64,000 bases of DNA from Aromatoleum buckelii. GTDB taxonomy: Bacteria > Pseudomonadota > Gammaproteobacteria > Burkholderiales > Rhodocyclaceae. The position numbers were made by a program, and so were the translations under genes. The notes under the pieces were generated by a model. It worked only from the letters and a program-made list of their open reading frames with translations. It was not told where the DNA came from and did no database searches. Location: contig NZ_WTVH02000010.1 in NCBI RefSeq assembly GCF_012910785.2, positions 682,001 to 746,000 on the forward strand, in the 5' to 3' direction. This document shows, piece by piece, positions 18,103-26,478 of the stretch; position 1 is the first letter of the stretch; each line of letters starts with the position of its first letter.

Positions 18103-19850
18103 GCGGCCGGCTGGAGCTTCGACCCGACGAAGGCCGCGAGTTCGGCAAGCGGAATCTTCGCCGCCTCGGCGTCGCGTCGCCCCTGATATTCGGCCATCCC
18201 TTCCTTCAGTCCGCGACCACCGATGACGACGCGATGCGGAACGCCGATCAGTTCCCAGTCGGCAAACATCACGCCAGGACGCTCGTCGCGGTCGTCGAGG
18301 ATCACGTCGATGCCGTCGGCGCGCAGTGTTTCATAGAGCTTCGTCGCTTCGTTTCGCACCGCTTCGGACTTGCCCCAGCCGACCGGGCAGACGACGACGC
18401 GGAACGGGGCGATCGCGTCCGGCCAGATGATGCCGCGGGCGTCGTGGTTCTGCTCGATCGCCGCACCGAGGATGCGCGTGACGCCGATGCCGTAGCAGCC
18501 CATTTCGAAATGCTTCGGCTTGCCGTCCTCGTCGAGGAACGTCGCGTTCATCGACTGCGAGTATTTGGTGCCGAGGTAGAAAACGTGGCCGACTTCGATG
18601 CCGCGCTGGATCGCGAGCCGTCCCATGCCGTCCGGGCTCGGGTCGCCTTCGACGACGTTGCGCAGGTCGGCGACGAGATCGGGTTCGGGAAGGTCGCGGC
18701 CCCAGTTCGTGCCGGTCAGGTGGAAGTCGGCTTCATTGGCGCCGCAGATGAAGTCGGCCATGTTCGCGACAGTGCGATCGGCGACGATCTTGACGGCCTT
18801 GTTCACGCCCACGGGCCCGAGGTAGCCGGCCTTGCAGCCGAAGCGCTCGGTGATCTCGGTTTCCGTCGCGAAGCGGAACCCCGCCTTCAGGCCGGGGATC
18901 TTGCCCGCCTTGACCTCGTTCAGTTCGTGATCGCCGCGCACGAGCAGCAGCCACACCGTGACGCCGGTGGGCTTGCCCGCGTCATCGACGTCATCGGTCG
19001 CAAGGACCAGCGACTTCACCGTCGTCTCGAGCGGCACGTCGAGAAGCTTCGCGACCTCTGCGCAGGTCGTCCTGCCCGGGGTGGGGGTCTTTTCGAGCGC
19101 CTTGGCCGGCGCGTCACGGGTCGCTAGCAACGGCAGCGCTTCGGCAAGTTCGATGTTGGCCGCGTAGGCGGAACCGGGGCAGTAGACGATTGCATCCTCG
19201 CCGGTGTCGGCGATCACCTGGAACTCATGCGAGCGATCCCCGCCGATCGCTCCCGTGTCGGCAGCGACAGCCCGGTACGTCAGGCCGAGGCGATCGAAAA
19301 TGCGGCAGTAGGCAGCGTACATCGCATCGTAGCTGCGGCCTGCGGCGGCCGCGTCGCGGTCGAACGAATAAGCGTCCTTCATCGTGAACTCGCGGCCCCG
19401 CATCACGCCGAATCGCGGCCGGCGCTCGTCGCGGAACTTCGTCTGGATCTGGTAGAAGTTCTTTGGCAGCTGGCGATAGCTCTTCAATTCCTGCCGAGCG
19501 ATATCGGTGACCACTTCTTCGGATGTGGGTTGCAGCGCGAAGTCGCGCTCGTGCCTATCCTTGAAGCGCAGCATCTCGGCGCCCATATGTTCCCAGCGGC
19601 CGGTCTCGTTCCAGAGTTCGGCCGGCTGAACGAGCGGCATCGTCAGTTCGAGGGCGCCGGCGCGGTTCATTTCCTCGCGCACGATGTCCTCGACCTTGCG
19701 GATCACGCGCAGGCCGATGGGAAGGTAACTGTAGATGCCGGCTGCGACTTTGCGGATGAAGCCCGCGCGCAGCATCAGTTTCTGGCTGACGACCTCGGCG
19801 TCCGACGGGGCTTCCTTGAGGGTGGAGATGAAATACTGGCTGGCGCGCAT
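18099..19850 (-). CDS. proS: Prolyl-tRNA synthetase
   Basis: A class II synthetase of the bacterial type that charges tRNA-Pro in the cytoplasm. The product is 583 residues from ATG 19850 ([15 protein letters not shown]), close to E. coli ProS (572). Motif 2 is visible as [23 protein letters not shown] and motif 3 in [13 protein letters not shown]. Between them lies the YbaK-like editing insertion that hydrolyses Ala-tRNA-Pro (about 220-385, containing [12 protein letters not shown]). The C-terminal anticodon-binding domain ends VGSKLQ. It is divergent from rppH across a 199-bp gap and overlaps the downstream transglycosylase gene. Confidence 0.97.
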   Translation of the reverse strand: MRASQYFISTLKEAPSDAEVVSQKLMLRAGFIRKVAAGIYSYLPIGLRVIRKVEDIVREEMNRAGALELTMPLVQPAELWNETGRWEHMGAEMLRFKDRHERDFALQPTSEEVVTDIARQELKSYRQLPKNFYQIQTKFRDERRPRFGVMRGREFTMKDAYSFDRDAAAAGRSYDAMYAAYCRIFDRLGLTYRAVAADTGAIGGDRSHEFQVIADTGEDAIVYCPGSAYAANIELAEALPLLATRDAPAKALEKTPTPGRTTCAEVAKLLDVPLETTVKSLVLATDDVDDAGKPTGVTVWLLLVRGDHELNEVKAGKIPGLKAGFRFATETEITERFGCKAGYLGPVGVNKAVKIVADRTVANMADFICGANEADFHLTGTNWGRDLPEPDLVADLRNVVEGDPSPDGMGRLAIQRGIEVGHVFYLGTKYSQSMNATFLDEDGKPKHFEMGCYGIGVTRILGAAIEQNHDARGIIWPDAIAPFRVVVCPVGWGKSEAVRNEATKLYETLRADGIDVILDDRDERPGVMFADWELIGVPHRVVIGGRGLKEGMAEYQGRRDAEAAKIPLAELAAFVGSKLQPAA

Positions 19851-20049
19851 GCTGGATCCGGGGGGCGGGCTGGTGAGCAAAGACGCGATTTTACCGTGTC
19901 GACGACCGATATGCAGATTGCGCTATGCCGCCGGGCGTGCTGCACGTCGGCCGCGAAGCTGTGAAACGGGAACGCTTCCGGTGGTTCGCCTTTCCAAGCC
20001 TCTGTAAATGTGGAAAAATTGTGACAGTTCTTGAATTGAAGGTTTGATC

Positions 20050-20580
20050 ATGCTCGATCGTGAAGGCTATCGCCCGAACGTCGGCATCATTCTGGTCAAC
20101 ACGCGCAATGAGGTTTTCTGGGGCAAGCGGATCCGTGAGCATTCGTGGCAGTTCCCGCAAGGTGGCATCAAGCACGGCGAAACGCCGGAGCAGGCCATGT
20201 TCCGTGAACTGTTCGAGGAAGTGGGTCTGCGTCCCGAGCATGTGAAGATTCTCGGCCGCACGCGTGGTTGGTTGCGGTACGACGTTCCGAAGCACTGGAT
20301 CAAACGGGAATGGCGCAATACCTACCGGGGACAGAAGCAGATCTGGTTTCTGTTGCGTTTGGTAGGGCGTGATTCCGACGTCTGCCTGCGAGCCAGCACT
20401 CACCCGGAGTTCGATGCCTGGCGCTGGAGTGACTATTGGGTGCCGCTGGAAGCCGTGATTGAGTTCAAGCGGCAGGTGTACCAGCAGGCGTTGTTCGAAC
20501 TGTCGAAGACGTTGTTCCGGACGCGGCCACGGGACCCACCCGAGGCCTACAAGGCATTGGCCGAAGTGCGCGAGCCTTGA
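20050..20580 (+). CDS. rppH: RNA 5'-pyrophosphohydrolase RppH (Nudix)
   Basis: RppH strips pyrophosphate from triphosphorylated mRNA 5' ends and so triggers RNase E-dependent decay. The product has 176 residues. The Nudix box GX5EX7REUXEEXGU is complete at residues 38-60 ([17 protein letters not shown]). The N-terminus [15 protein letters not shown] is diagnostic of the family. The start is ATG 20050 with GAAGG seven bases upstream. A strong intrinsic terminator follows at 20596-20635. It is divergent from proS. Confidence 0.96.
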   Translation: MLDREGYRPNVGIILVNTRNEVFWGKRIREHSWQFPQGGIKHGETPEQAMFRELFEEVGLRPEHVKILGRTRGWLRYDVPKHWIKREWRNTYRGQKQIWFLLRLVGRDSDVCLRASTHPEFDAWRWSDYWVPLEAVIEFKRQVYQQALFELSKTLFRTRPRDPPEAYKALAEVREP

Positions 20581-20595
20581 ACGCCATTCCTCGTT

Positions 20596-20635
20596 GCCCC
20601 GCCTGCCGATGTTCGGCACGCGGGGCGTTTTCTTT
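20596..20635 (+). terminator. Rho-independent terminator after rppH
   Basis: The long hairpin is GCCCCGCC-TGCCGA, loop TGT, TCGGCA-CGCGGGGC, followed by GTTTTCTTT. It starts 16 bases after the rppH stop codon. Confidence 0.9.
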
Positions 20636-20841
20636 GAGCCCGCTCATTCTCTTTCCGAATTCCACCGATTTGCGGCGATGAACTCGCCGGAAACGACTCG
20701 GTCGAAGGGATGCGTTCCGACCGTTCGGCCGCGGCCTCTGCCAAGCTTCTCGGACATGAAAAAGATGTGCTTGCGGCAGGCCGAAAAGATCAACGACATG
20801 GTGTCGGTGCGCTTGTCGATATTCTGCAATGGGAGGTGTCC

Positions 20842-21435
20842 ATGAACCGGGAATTCGATCCGCTTCCGCAAGCGCGCCTTGCGGGCCTGCACTGCGAAGT
20901 CGCAAGAACCGATAACAACCGCCGGGTCTCCCGCAACTCCCCCGCGATAGAGGTCATGACCGACCTCACGAGAATTCCCGCGGCGACGATCGCGGCTGAA
21001 ACGTCGCTGGCCGATGCCAACCGCGCAATGATCCTGCGCGGAGTGCGACTGTTGCTGGTGACCGATTCGCGTCACCAGGTGATGGGGGTGATCTCGGTCG
21101 CCGACTTGCTGGGCGAAGGCCCGGTGCGGACCGCGCAGGAACGCGGGGTCCGGGTCGGCGAACTGACCGTCCATTCCGTCATGACGCCACTCGAGCGCAC
21201 CGAGGCCGTCGAGCTGGGCGAGGTCATGCGCGCGGATGTGGGGCATGTTCTCGCGACGTTGAAACGCTCCGGTCGGCAGCATGCTCTGGTGCTGGAACGC
21301 TGCGAGGGGGGACGGGGCTTGATCAGGGGGATTTTCTCGGCGTCCCAGATCGCGCGCCAGCTCGGGGAGCCCCAGCCGGTCAGCACCGAGATCGCGAGGA
21401 ATTTCGCTGAAATCGAAGCGGCGATCTCCGCCTGA
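20842..21435 (+). CDS. CBS-domain pair protein
   Basis: A cytoplasmic protein of 197 residues made of an N-terminal tail of about 35 residues and two CBS motifs. The first (about 37-92) reads VMTDLTRIPAATI to MGVISVADLLG. The second (about 111-175) reads HSVMTPLERTEAVELGEVM to LIRGIFSASQIARQL. CBS pairs bind adenine nucleotides or metals and act as sensors, and here no catalytic domain is attached. The ATG at 20842 has a strong GGGAGG Shine-Dalgarno sequence 5 bases upstream, which decides against longer starts. It stands alone between the rppH terminator and a DUF3501 remnant. The partner is unknown. Confidence 0.88.
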   Translation: MNREFDPLPQARLAGLHCEVARTDNNRRVSRNSPAIEVMTDLTRIPAATIAAETSLADANRAMILRGVRLLLVTDSRHQVMGVISVADLLGEGPVRTAQERGVRVGELTVHSVMTPLERTEAVELGEVMRADVGHVLATLKRSGRQHALVLERCEGGRGLIRGIFSASQIARQLGEPQPVSTEIARNFAEIEAAISA

Positions 21436-21535
21436 TCCATAAAGCCCGGCTCACATGGTGTCTCATGGCGCTTTCCCTCCTGGAAGGCCGAAGACGAGAC
21501 CGGGCAAGCGCACACGAACATCTCGAAAACCTTGA

Positions 21536-21706
21536 GCCGTAGGGGGCTACACATCGGCCGGCCGCGCGGACGTGATACTGGCCTTCGAGGCTTTTTCGAT
21601 TGCCGAAGAGGATCCGGAACGTGACAATGCCGAAAAGACCTCTGCGGTGCATTTCCTCCGATTCGAGCTGCCGCCGGACATGATCTCGGCGTTAAACGCC
21701 GGTTGA
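21536..21706 (+). pseudogene. 3' remnant of a DUF3501-family gene
   Basis: A 56-codon frame, open from just after a stop at 21533, ends at TGA 21704-21706. Its C-terminal half (AFEAFSIAEEDPERDNAEKT then SAVHFLRFELPPDMISALNA) resembles the C-terminal region of DUF3501 proteins, which in betaproteobacteria usually sit with rubrerythrin and an FeS/FAD oxidoreductase. There is no start codon with a ribosome site, and the upstream three quarters of the gene are missing. The short tail after the LRFEL segment is also gone. I recognise the family from memory of its conserved C-terminal motif, so this is a moderate-confidence call. The rest of 21436-21799 shows nothing else. Confidence 0.5.
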
Positions 21707-21799
21707 GCTCACAATCGGGATCGATCACCCGGCTTGCTCTGCGGTGGTGGATTCGCTGCCCGAGAGGATTCGTTTGTCCCTGTGCGGAGACCTGCAAGC

Positions 21800-22312
21800 T
21801 TGAAACCGTTCCAAACCATCGTCCAAGCGGGGGTAACGGCCCTCGTGTTCTTTTCCGGCGCCGCTTGCGCTGGTCTTTTCAGCGACCCGGATCCGAACTG
21901 GAAGGAAGGCGACTACGAGTTGCCCAGTCCGCCGCTTCCCTCCGCGTTGCGTGAATTCCCCGTCGATGTGACTTCGCGCAACCGTTTTCTGCTCGATGAG
22001 CATAGCCTGACCGTCGGCGAGGACGGCGTCGTGCGCTACGTACTCGTGGTGCACACTGCCGGCGGCGCCGAGAACGTCACTTTCGAAGGCATTCGTTGCG
22101 AGGGGGCAGGATGGCGTATCTATGCGGTCGGCCGCGACGGGGGCGAGTGGGCGGTGGCGCGCGACGCCGGCTGGCAGCCGATCATCGACACCGCATACAA
22201 CCGTCCGCGTGCAGCTTTGGCGAAGGAATATTTCTGCGACGGAGTGGTCCCGCCCCGGGACGTCGGCGAAGTGCTGCGGCGCCTGCGCGGCAGGGAGCCG
22301 GCATTGAAATGA
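21800..22312 (+). CDS. CNP1-like family exported protein
   Basis: A protein of 170 residues from TTG 21800, which has GGAGA nine bases upstream and places a signal sequence ([20 protein letters not shown]) at the N-terminus. The mature part begins near [20 protein letters not shown]. It contains the conserved [21 protein letters not shown] and [20 protein letters not shown] segments typical of the CNP1-like family, first noted in Neisseria. The cysteine after the hydrophobic core (GAACAG) could be a lipobox, so it may be a lipoprotein. A longer ATG start (21734) would add 22 residues before the signal peptide and is less likely. Its function is unknown. coq7 follows 19 bp downstream. Confidence 0.78.
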   Translation: MKPFQTIVQAGVTALVFFSGAACAGLFSDPDPNWKEGDYELPSPPLPSALREFPVDVTSRNRFLLDEHSLTVGEDGVVRYVLVVHTAGGAENVTFEGIRCEGAGWRIYAVGRDGGEWAVARDAGWQPIIDTAYNRPRAALAKEYFCDGVVPPRDVGEVLRRLRGREPALK

Positions 22313-22331
22313 CCGACATTCAGAGGTGTTC

Positions 22332-22952
22332 ATGATCGACGAAGCGATTGTCCAGTTCGACAAGGCTTTGCGCACGCTATTCGCGCCCGCGCGCAGCGTG
22401 CGCCCGATCCCCGGCGTGGATGTGCCCGAAACGCATCTCGGGGATCGTGATCGGCAGCATGTGGCGGCCCTGATGCGCGTCAACCACAGTGGCGAGATCT
22501 GCGCCCAGGCGCTGTACCAGGGGCAGTCGATGAGCGCCGGCGATCTCGACGTCAAACGCGAGCTCGCGCGGGCCTCGGACGAAGAGACCGAGCACCTGGC
22601 GTGGACCGAGCAGCGCATTTCCGAACTCGGCGGGCGCAAGAGCCTGCTGAATCCGTTATGGTACGGCGGGTCGCTGGCGCTGGGGCTGCTGGCCGGGAGG
22701 CTGGGCGACCGATGGAATCTCGGCTTCCTGGCCGAAACCGAGCGCCAGGTCGAAGCGCATCTCAGTGGCCATTTGGAGCGTTTGCCCCCCGAGGACCGCA
22801 AGTCTCGTGAAATCCTCGAGCAGATGAAGGCGGACGAGGCGCATCACGCCGACGTCGCGCTCGCCCTCGGGGCTCACGAACTGCCTGCACCCTTCAAGGG
22901 AGCGATGAGATTGATGGCCCGCGTGATGACGACGACCGCGTACCGGGTATAG
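22332..22952 (+). CDS. coq7: 2-nonaprenyl-3-methyl-6-methoxy-1,4-benzoquinol hydroxylase, Coq7 type
   Basis: A di-iron monooxygenase of 206 residues catalysing the C6 hydroxylation in ubiquinone synthesis, as Coq7/UbiF does. Iron ligands are visible in two EX(n)EXXH repeats: Glu55 in [10 protein letters not shown] with DEETEH at 83-88, then [11 protein letters not shown] and the DEAHH motif. The protein is peripheral to the inner membrane through a hydrophobic patch ([14 protein letters not shown]). The ATG at 22332 has AGAGG upstream, and a GTG two codons earlier is unlikely. It may be cotranscribed with the CNP1-like gene. Together with ubiG at 34.8 kb it shows an aerobic quinone pathway in this facultative organism. 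Confidence 0.94.
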   Translation: MIDEAIVQFDKALRTLFAPARSVRPIPGVDVPETHLGDRDRQHVAALMRVNHSGEICAQALYQGQSMSAGDLDVKRELARASDEETEHLAWTEQRISELGGRKSLLNPLWYGGSLALGLLAGRLGDRWNLGFLAETERQVEAHLSGHLERLPPEDRKSREILEQMKADEAHHADVALALGAHELPAPFKGAMRLMARVMTTTAYRV

Positions 22953-22964
22953 CGAGCTAAACTC

Positions 22965-22992
22965 GTGATGGGCCTCCAGGCAGGCCCATCAC
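22965..22992. terminator. Inverted repeat between convergent coq7 and the OsmC gene
   Basis: GTGATGGGCCT, loop of 6, AGGCCCATCAC forms an 11-bp perfect stem that reaches into the OsmC-gene stop codon. There is no good T-run on either strand, so its termination strength is uncertain. Confidence 0.55.
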
Positions 22993-23408
22993 TCGCACTC
23001 GACGATGTCCCATTCGTGCACCAGTTCCGCAGTCTTGCCGAGCATGATCGACGCCGAACAGTATTTCTCTGCTGAGAGGTGAATCGCGCGCTCCACCGCC
23101 TCGGGCTTCAACCCTTTACCGCGGACGATGTAGTGAAACGTGATGCGGGTGAACACCTTCGGGTCTGCTTCCGCCCGCTCGCTCGAGAGCTTTACCTCGC
23201 AGCCGCGAACGTCCTGGCGGCCGCGTTTAAGGATCAGTACGACGTCAAACGCCGTGCACCCGCCAGCTCCGGCAAGCATCATTTCCATCGGCCGGGGGGC
23301 AAGATTGCGGCCGCCCGCCTCCGGTGCGCCATCCATCGCCACGACGTGACCAGTGCCTGTCTCCGCAAGGAAAGTCATTCCATCGACCCACTTGATCGTG
23401 CATTCCAT
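22989..23408 (-). CDS. OsmC-family peroxiredoxin-like protein
   Basis: A protein of 139 residues with the OsmC/Ohr fold and the YhfA-like subtype pattern. The two conserved cysteines appear in AGAGGCTAFDVVLIL and EKYCSASIMLGKTAEL, and members of the family reduce organic hydroperoxides with them. The conserved PMEMMLAGAGG segment precedes the first cysteine. ATG 23408 lies six bases after GGAG; an ATG one codon earlier (23411) is too close to the ribosome site. The large intergenic region upstream contains a perfect FNR box at 23614, about 205 bp away, so oxygen-dependent control is possible. Confidence 0.88.
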   Translation of the reverse strand: MECTIKWVDGMTFLAETGTGHVVAMDGAPEAGGRNLAPRPMEMMLAGAGGCTAFDVVLILKRGRQDVRGCEVKLSSERAEADPKVFTRITFHYIVRGKGLKPEAVERAIHLSAEKYCSASIMLGKTAELVHEWDIVECE

Positions 23409-23613
23409 CATCTACTCCGTTGTCCGCTTGATGAGCGAGGGAACCTCTGGGCGAGGCGGAGCGGCATCTTACCGGATGGCAAATCTGTGCGGCCAACCCG
23501 GCGCGAGAGGGGGTAGCACCAAGGGTTTCTATTGCGGCGCAATAACACATATGAAATGCATAACGGGATATCACCCCCAGGCGGTTCAATACTGGCCATG
23601 CCGGCGCTGTAAA

Positions 23614-23627
23614 TTGATCAATATCAA
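23614..23627. promoter_or_regulatory. Perfect FNR/Anr/DNR binding site
   Basis: TTGATCAATATCAA matches the FNR consensus TTGAT-N4-ATCAA at all ten positions. To its right, TTTATA/TATAGA hexamers (23652-23659) lie 34-36 bp from the box centre, near the distance of a class II activated -10. To its left, TATTGA on the minus strand (23587-23592) is 31 bp from the centre. The palindrome could therefore serve a rightward small transcript, the leftward OsmC gene, or both. Confidence 0.75.
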
Positions 23628-23662
23628 TAGTTTGTGATTAAATAAACAATGTTTATAGAGTA

Positions 23663-23831
23663 ATCAAAACATTTATAGTGCAATGCACAATAAAAGCTTG
23701 TGAGGGGAGGCGGGTTTCAGCATAATCGTGACCAGTCGGATCGAGATCGTGTGGCGATCCAAGCAGTGTCTCCTCCACCCTCCTCCTTTGGTGTGGATTT
23801 AACGCAGTCCTTCAGGGGCTGCGTTTTTTTT
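23663..23831 (+). ncRNA. Candidate FNR-activated small regulatory RNA
   Basis: Between the perfect FNR box and the rplM promoter lies a predicted transcript of about 170 nt that ends in a strong intrinsic terminator with eight T residues. In it I see a hairpin GGATCG, 11 bases, CGATCC (23738-23760). A pyrimidine-rich single-stranded stretch follows (23769-23790) with two anti-Shine-Dalgarno motifs, CTCCTCC and CCTCCTCC. A purine-rich segment near the 5' end (GAGGGGAGG, 23702-23711) could pair with them. Such C-rich loops plus an Hfq-type U-tail are hallmarks of trans-acting sRNAs, and FnrS in E. coli is the FNR-controlled precedent. The start point is estimated from the box position. No long open frame explains the region; a 24-codon GTG frame (23728-23802) exists. 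Confidence 0.5.
23801..23831 (+). terminator. Rho-independent terminator upstream of rplM
   Basis: The hairpin AACGCAGTCC, loop TTCA, GGGGCTGCG is followed by eight Ts. It lies before the rplM promoter and cannot belong to a known upstream plus-strand gene, which implies an unannotated transcript ending here. Confidence 0.88.
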
Positions 23832-23867
23832 GCCTCGTCTATGGGACAGGGTTGCGGTAGCCCGAAT

Positions 23868-23897
23868 TTGACTTCCCGATAGGGTTGCGGGTACCAT
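23868..23897 (+). promoter_or_regulatory. Probable sigma-70 promoter of rplM-rpsI
   Basis: TTGACT at 23868-23873 and TACCAT at 23892-23897 are spaced 18 bp apart. The predicted start is near 23904, about 50 bp before the rplM ATG. Confidence 0.5.
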
Positions 23898-23953
23898 CAC
23901 GAGCTTTCCGTTTATTGGCCTTCGCCCTAGGCCGGACAAGATCGAGGATTCGA

Positions 23954-24382
23954 ATGAAAACGTTTTCTGCCAAGCCGCACGAAGTCAAGCGCGACTGGTT
24001 TGTTGTCGACGCGTCGGACAAGGTGCTTGGCCGGCTTGCCGCCGAAGTGGCCCGTCGCCTCCGTGGCAAGCACAAGGCCATTTACACGCCGCACGTCGAT
24101 ACGGGTGACTTCATCGTCGTCGTCAATGTCGAAAAGCTGCGGGTGACCGGCAACAAGGCGCTGGACAAGAAGTATTACCGTCATACTGGTTATCCGGGCG
24201 GAATCTACGAAACCAACTTCACCAAGCTGCAGCAGCGCTTTCCCGAGCGCGTGCTGGAAAAGGCGGTGAAGGGCATGCTGCCGAAGGGGCCGCTGGGTTA
24301 CGCCATGCTGAAGAAGCTGAAGTGCTACGCGGGTGGCGAACATCCGCATTCCGCTCAGCAGCCCCAAGTTCTCGAGATCTGA
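23954..24382 (+). CDS. rplM: Ribosomal protein L13
   Basis: A 50S subunit protein of 142 residues, the same length as E. coli L13, acting early in large-subunit assembly. Family landmarks are the [20 protein letters not shown] start, [17 protein letters not shown], and the [12 protein letters not shown] and [17 protein letters not shown] segments. ATG 23954 is chosen because the protein begins there in all relatives; the upstream in-frame extension is leader. It is cotranscribed with rpsI 13 bp downstream, the near-universal L13-S9 operon. Confidence 0.98.
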   Translation: MKTFSAKPHEVKRDWFVVDASDKVLGRLAAEVARRLRGKHKAIYTPHVDTGDFIVVVNVEKLRVTGNKALDKKYYRHTGYPGGIYETNFTKLQQRFPERVLEKAVKGMLPKGPLGYAMLKKLKCYAGGEHPHSAQQPQVLEI

Positions 24383-24395
24383 CAGGAGCCGATCA

Positions 24396-24788
24396 ATGGC
24401 TGTGAGTTACAACTACGGCACCGGCCGCCGCAAGACTGCGGTTGCCCGTGTGTTCATCAAGCCGGGTTCCGGCAACATCGTCGTCAACGGCAAGCCGGTC
24501 GACGAGTTCTTTTCGCGCGAAACGGGTCGCATGATCGTGCGTCAGCCGCTCGTGCTGACCGAAAACGACAGCCGTTTCGACATCATGGTCAATGTGACCG
24601 GGGGCGGCGAGTCGGGTCAGGCCGGCGCCGTTCGCCACGGCATCACCCGAGCGCTGATCGAATATGATGCAGAACTCAAGCCCGTGCTGCGCAAGGCCGG
24701 CTTCGTGACTCGCGATGCTCGCGAAGTCGAACGGAAGAAGGTCGGTTTCCGCAAGGCGCGTCGCCGCAAGCAGTTCTCGAAGCGCTGA
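24396..24788 (+). CDS. rpsI: Ribosomal protein S9
   Basis: A 30S subunit protein of 130 residues. Its C-terminal tail ([10 protein letters not shown]) reaches the P-site tRNA anticodon loop and ends in the invariant SKR. The core shows [14 protein letters not shown] and [20 protein letters not shown]. It has an AGGAG ribosome site before ATG 24396. It is second gene of the rplM-rpsI operon and is followed by a strong terminator at 24807. Confidence 0.98.
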   Translation: MAVSYNYGTGRRKTAVARVFIKPGSGNIVVNGKPVDEFFSRETGRMIVRQPLVLTENDSRFDIMVNVTGGGESGQAGAVRHGITRALIEYDAELKPVLRKAGFVTRDAREVERKKVGFRKARRRKQFSKR

Positions 24789-24806
24789 TACTTCGTATCT
24801 GCAAGC

Positions 24807-24836
24807 AGAAAAGCCGCCCTTCGAGGCGGCTTTTCT
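24807..24836 (+). terminator. Rho-independent terminator of rplM-rpsI
   Basis: AGAAAAGCCGCC, loop CTTCGA, GGCGGCTTTTCT forms a perfect 12-bp stem with a T-rich 3' arm, 18 bases after the rpsI stop. Confidence 0.92.
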
Positions 24837-24913
24837 CGTTTCGGACTCAAGATTCAACCGCTGCGAGTGCGATAATTCATCGCTCAGGAAGGCAGTCACG
24901 GTAAGGAGAAGGC

Positions 24914-25942
24914 ATGATTAAGATTGGTGTGGTCGGTGGAACGGGATATACCGGGGTGGAACTGTTGAGGCTGCTTGCCCGCCACCCCGAGGCGAACCTG
25001 GTTGCGATAACCTCGCGCGGCGACGCCGGTATGCCTGTTTGCGACATGTTTCCGAGTCTGCGCGGTCGTGTCGATCTGCGCTTCGTGACTCCGCAGGACG
25101 CGGCGCTCGACCGCTGCGACGTAGTCTTCTTCGCCACGCCCAACGGGATCGCAATGCAGCAGGCGAGGGAGCTCGTCGACGCCGGGGTGCGGCTGATCGA
25201 TCTGGCGGCGGATTTCCGCATCCGTGACGTCGCGGAATGGGAAAAGTGGTACGGGATGAAGCATGCTTCGCCCGAGCTGGTGGCCGAAGCAGTCTACGGT
25301 TTGCCGGAGCGAAACCGCGAGCGCATCCGGTCGGCGCGTATACTGGCTAATCCGGGTTGCTACCCGACCGCAGTCCAACTGGGCTTTCTGCCGTTGGTCG
25401 AGTCCGGTGTAGTGGACCTGTCGCATTTGATCGCGGATGTGAAATCCGGTGTCTCGGGTGCAGGACGCAAGGCGGAAGTGCACACGTTGTTTGCCGAGGC
25501 CGCCGACAACTTCAAAGCTTACGCAGTGGCGGGACATCGGCATCTACCCGAGATTCGTCAAGGACTCGAGGCGATGGCCGGGCAGGGCGTTGGCCTGACC
25601 TTTGTTCCACATTTGACGCCGATGATTCGGGGCATCCATGCGACGCTTTACGCAAGGCTTTCGACAGATGTGAATGTGCAGAAGCTGTTTGAAGAACGGT
25701 ATCAGGACGAGCTCTTTGTCGATGTTCTACCCACAGGCAGTCATCCGGAAACCCGTTCGGTGAGGGCAAGCAACCTTTGCCGTGTGGCCGTTCATCGGCC
25801 GCACGGCAGTGATGTCGTCGTGGTCTTGTCGGTTATCGATAATCTCGTCAAGGGTGCAGCCGGGCAAGCTGTCCAGTGCATGAACATCATGTTTGAGCTG
25901 GATGAGTCGCTCGGGCTCGATATCGTTCCGGTGTCCCCGTAA
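24914..25942 (+). CDS. argC: N-acetyl-gamma-glutamyl-phosphate reductase
   Basis: The third enzyme of arginine synthesis reduces N-acetylglutamyl phosphate to the semialdehyde with NADPH. The product is 342 residues. The Rossmann start is [18 protein letters not shown], and the catalytic Cys149 lies in [17 protein letters not shown]. The dimerisation domain has [10 protein letters not shown] and the catalytic-histidine segment [15 protein letters not shown] lies upstream of the ATG. It is a stand-alone gene between the rpsI terminator and erpA; other arg genes are not in the window. Confidence 0.97.
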   Translation: MIKIGVVGGTGYTGVELLRLLARHPEANLVAITSRGDAGMPVCDMFPSLRGRVDLRFVTPQDAALDRCDVVFFATPNGIAMQQARELVDAGVRLIDLAADFRIRDVAEWEKWYGMKHASPELVAEAVYGLPERNRERIRSARILANPGCYPTAVQLGFLPLVESGVVDLSHLIADVKSGVSGAGRKAEVHTLFAEAADNFKAYAVAGHRHLPEIRQGLEAMAGQGVGLTFVPHLTPMIRGIHATLYARLSTDVNVQKLFEERYQDELFVDVLPTGSHPETRSVRASNLCRVAVHRPHGSDVVVVLSVIDNLVKGAAGQAVQCMNIMFELDESLGLDIVPVSP

Positions 25943-26031
25943 GGGAACTATCGGATGGACCGGCGATCGGACTTTGACGAAAATGCTTCCCGTGGCGCAT
26001 CATGTGCCAGTGTTCTGATAGAGGAGAAAAT

Positions 26032-26382
26032 ATGAACACCGTAGTTGACACCCCAGAGTTGATGGTCTTCACGGATAGTGCGGCCACGAAGGTCAAGGAA
26101 CTGATCGAGGAGGAGGGCAACCCCGAACTGAAACTGCGCGTTTTCGTGAGCGGCGGCGGATGTTCCGGTTTCCAGTACGGTTTTACGTTCGATGAGGAAG
26201 TGAACGAAGACGACACTGCCTTCGAAAAAAACGGCGTGACGTTGCTGGTCGATCCGATGAGCTACCAGTACCTGGTAGGGGCCGAAATCGATTACAGCGA
26301 GGGGCTGGAAGGATCCCAGTTCGTGATTCGCAATCCGAACGCGACAAGCACTTGCGGCTGCGGTTCTTCGTTTTCTGCGTGA
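26032..26382 (+). CDS. erpA: Iron-sulfur cluster insertion protein ErpA
   Basis: An A-type carrier of 116 residues that delivers Fe-S clusters to apoproteins, including isoprenoid-synthesis enzymes. The three ligand cysteines are Cys44 in [12 protein letters not shown] and Cys108/Cys110 in TCGCGSSF. The ATG at 26032 has GAGGAG upstream. It follows argC by 89 bp and is terminated by a bidirectional hairpin at 26423. Placement next to argC is common in betaproteobacteria. Confidence 0.95.
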   Translation: MNTVVDTPELMVFTDSAATKVKELIEEEGNPELKLRVFVSGGGCSGFQYGFTFDEEVNEDDTAFEKNGVTLLVDPMSYQYLVGAEIDYSEGLEGSQFVIRNPNATSTCGCGSSFSA

Positions 26383-26422
26383 GCGGAAAGTACGTTTGGG
26401 TTTGTCTCCGCCAAGGCAAAGT

Positions 26423-26456
26423 AAAAACGGGGTGCTGGTGCACCCCGTTTTCCTTT
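26423..26456. terminator. Bidirectional terminator between erpA and the M23 peptidase gene
   Basis: AAAACGGGGTGC, loop TGGT, GCACCCCGTTTT has A/T arms on both sides, so it can end transcripts from either convergent gene. Confidence 0.9.
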
Positions 26457-26478
26457 CAGCCTTCCTGCGCGGGAAAGC

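Noticed and set aside
20642-20841. Possible gene between the rppH terminator and the CBS gene
   Set aside because: An in-frame extension of the CBS gene and a minus-strand frame exist, but there is no ribosome site or recognisable protein. The strong GGGAGG before 20842 fixes the real start.
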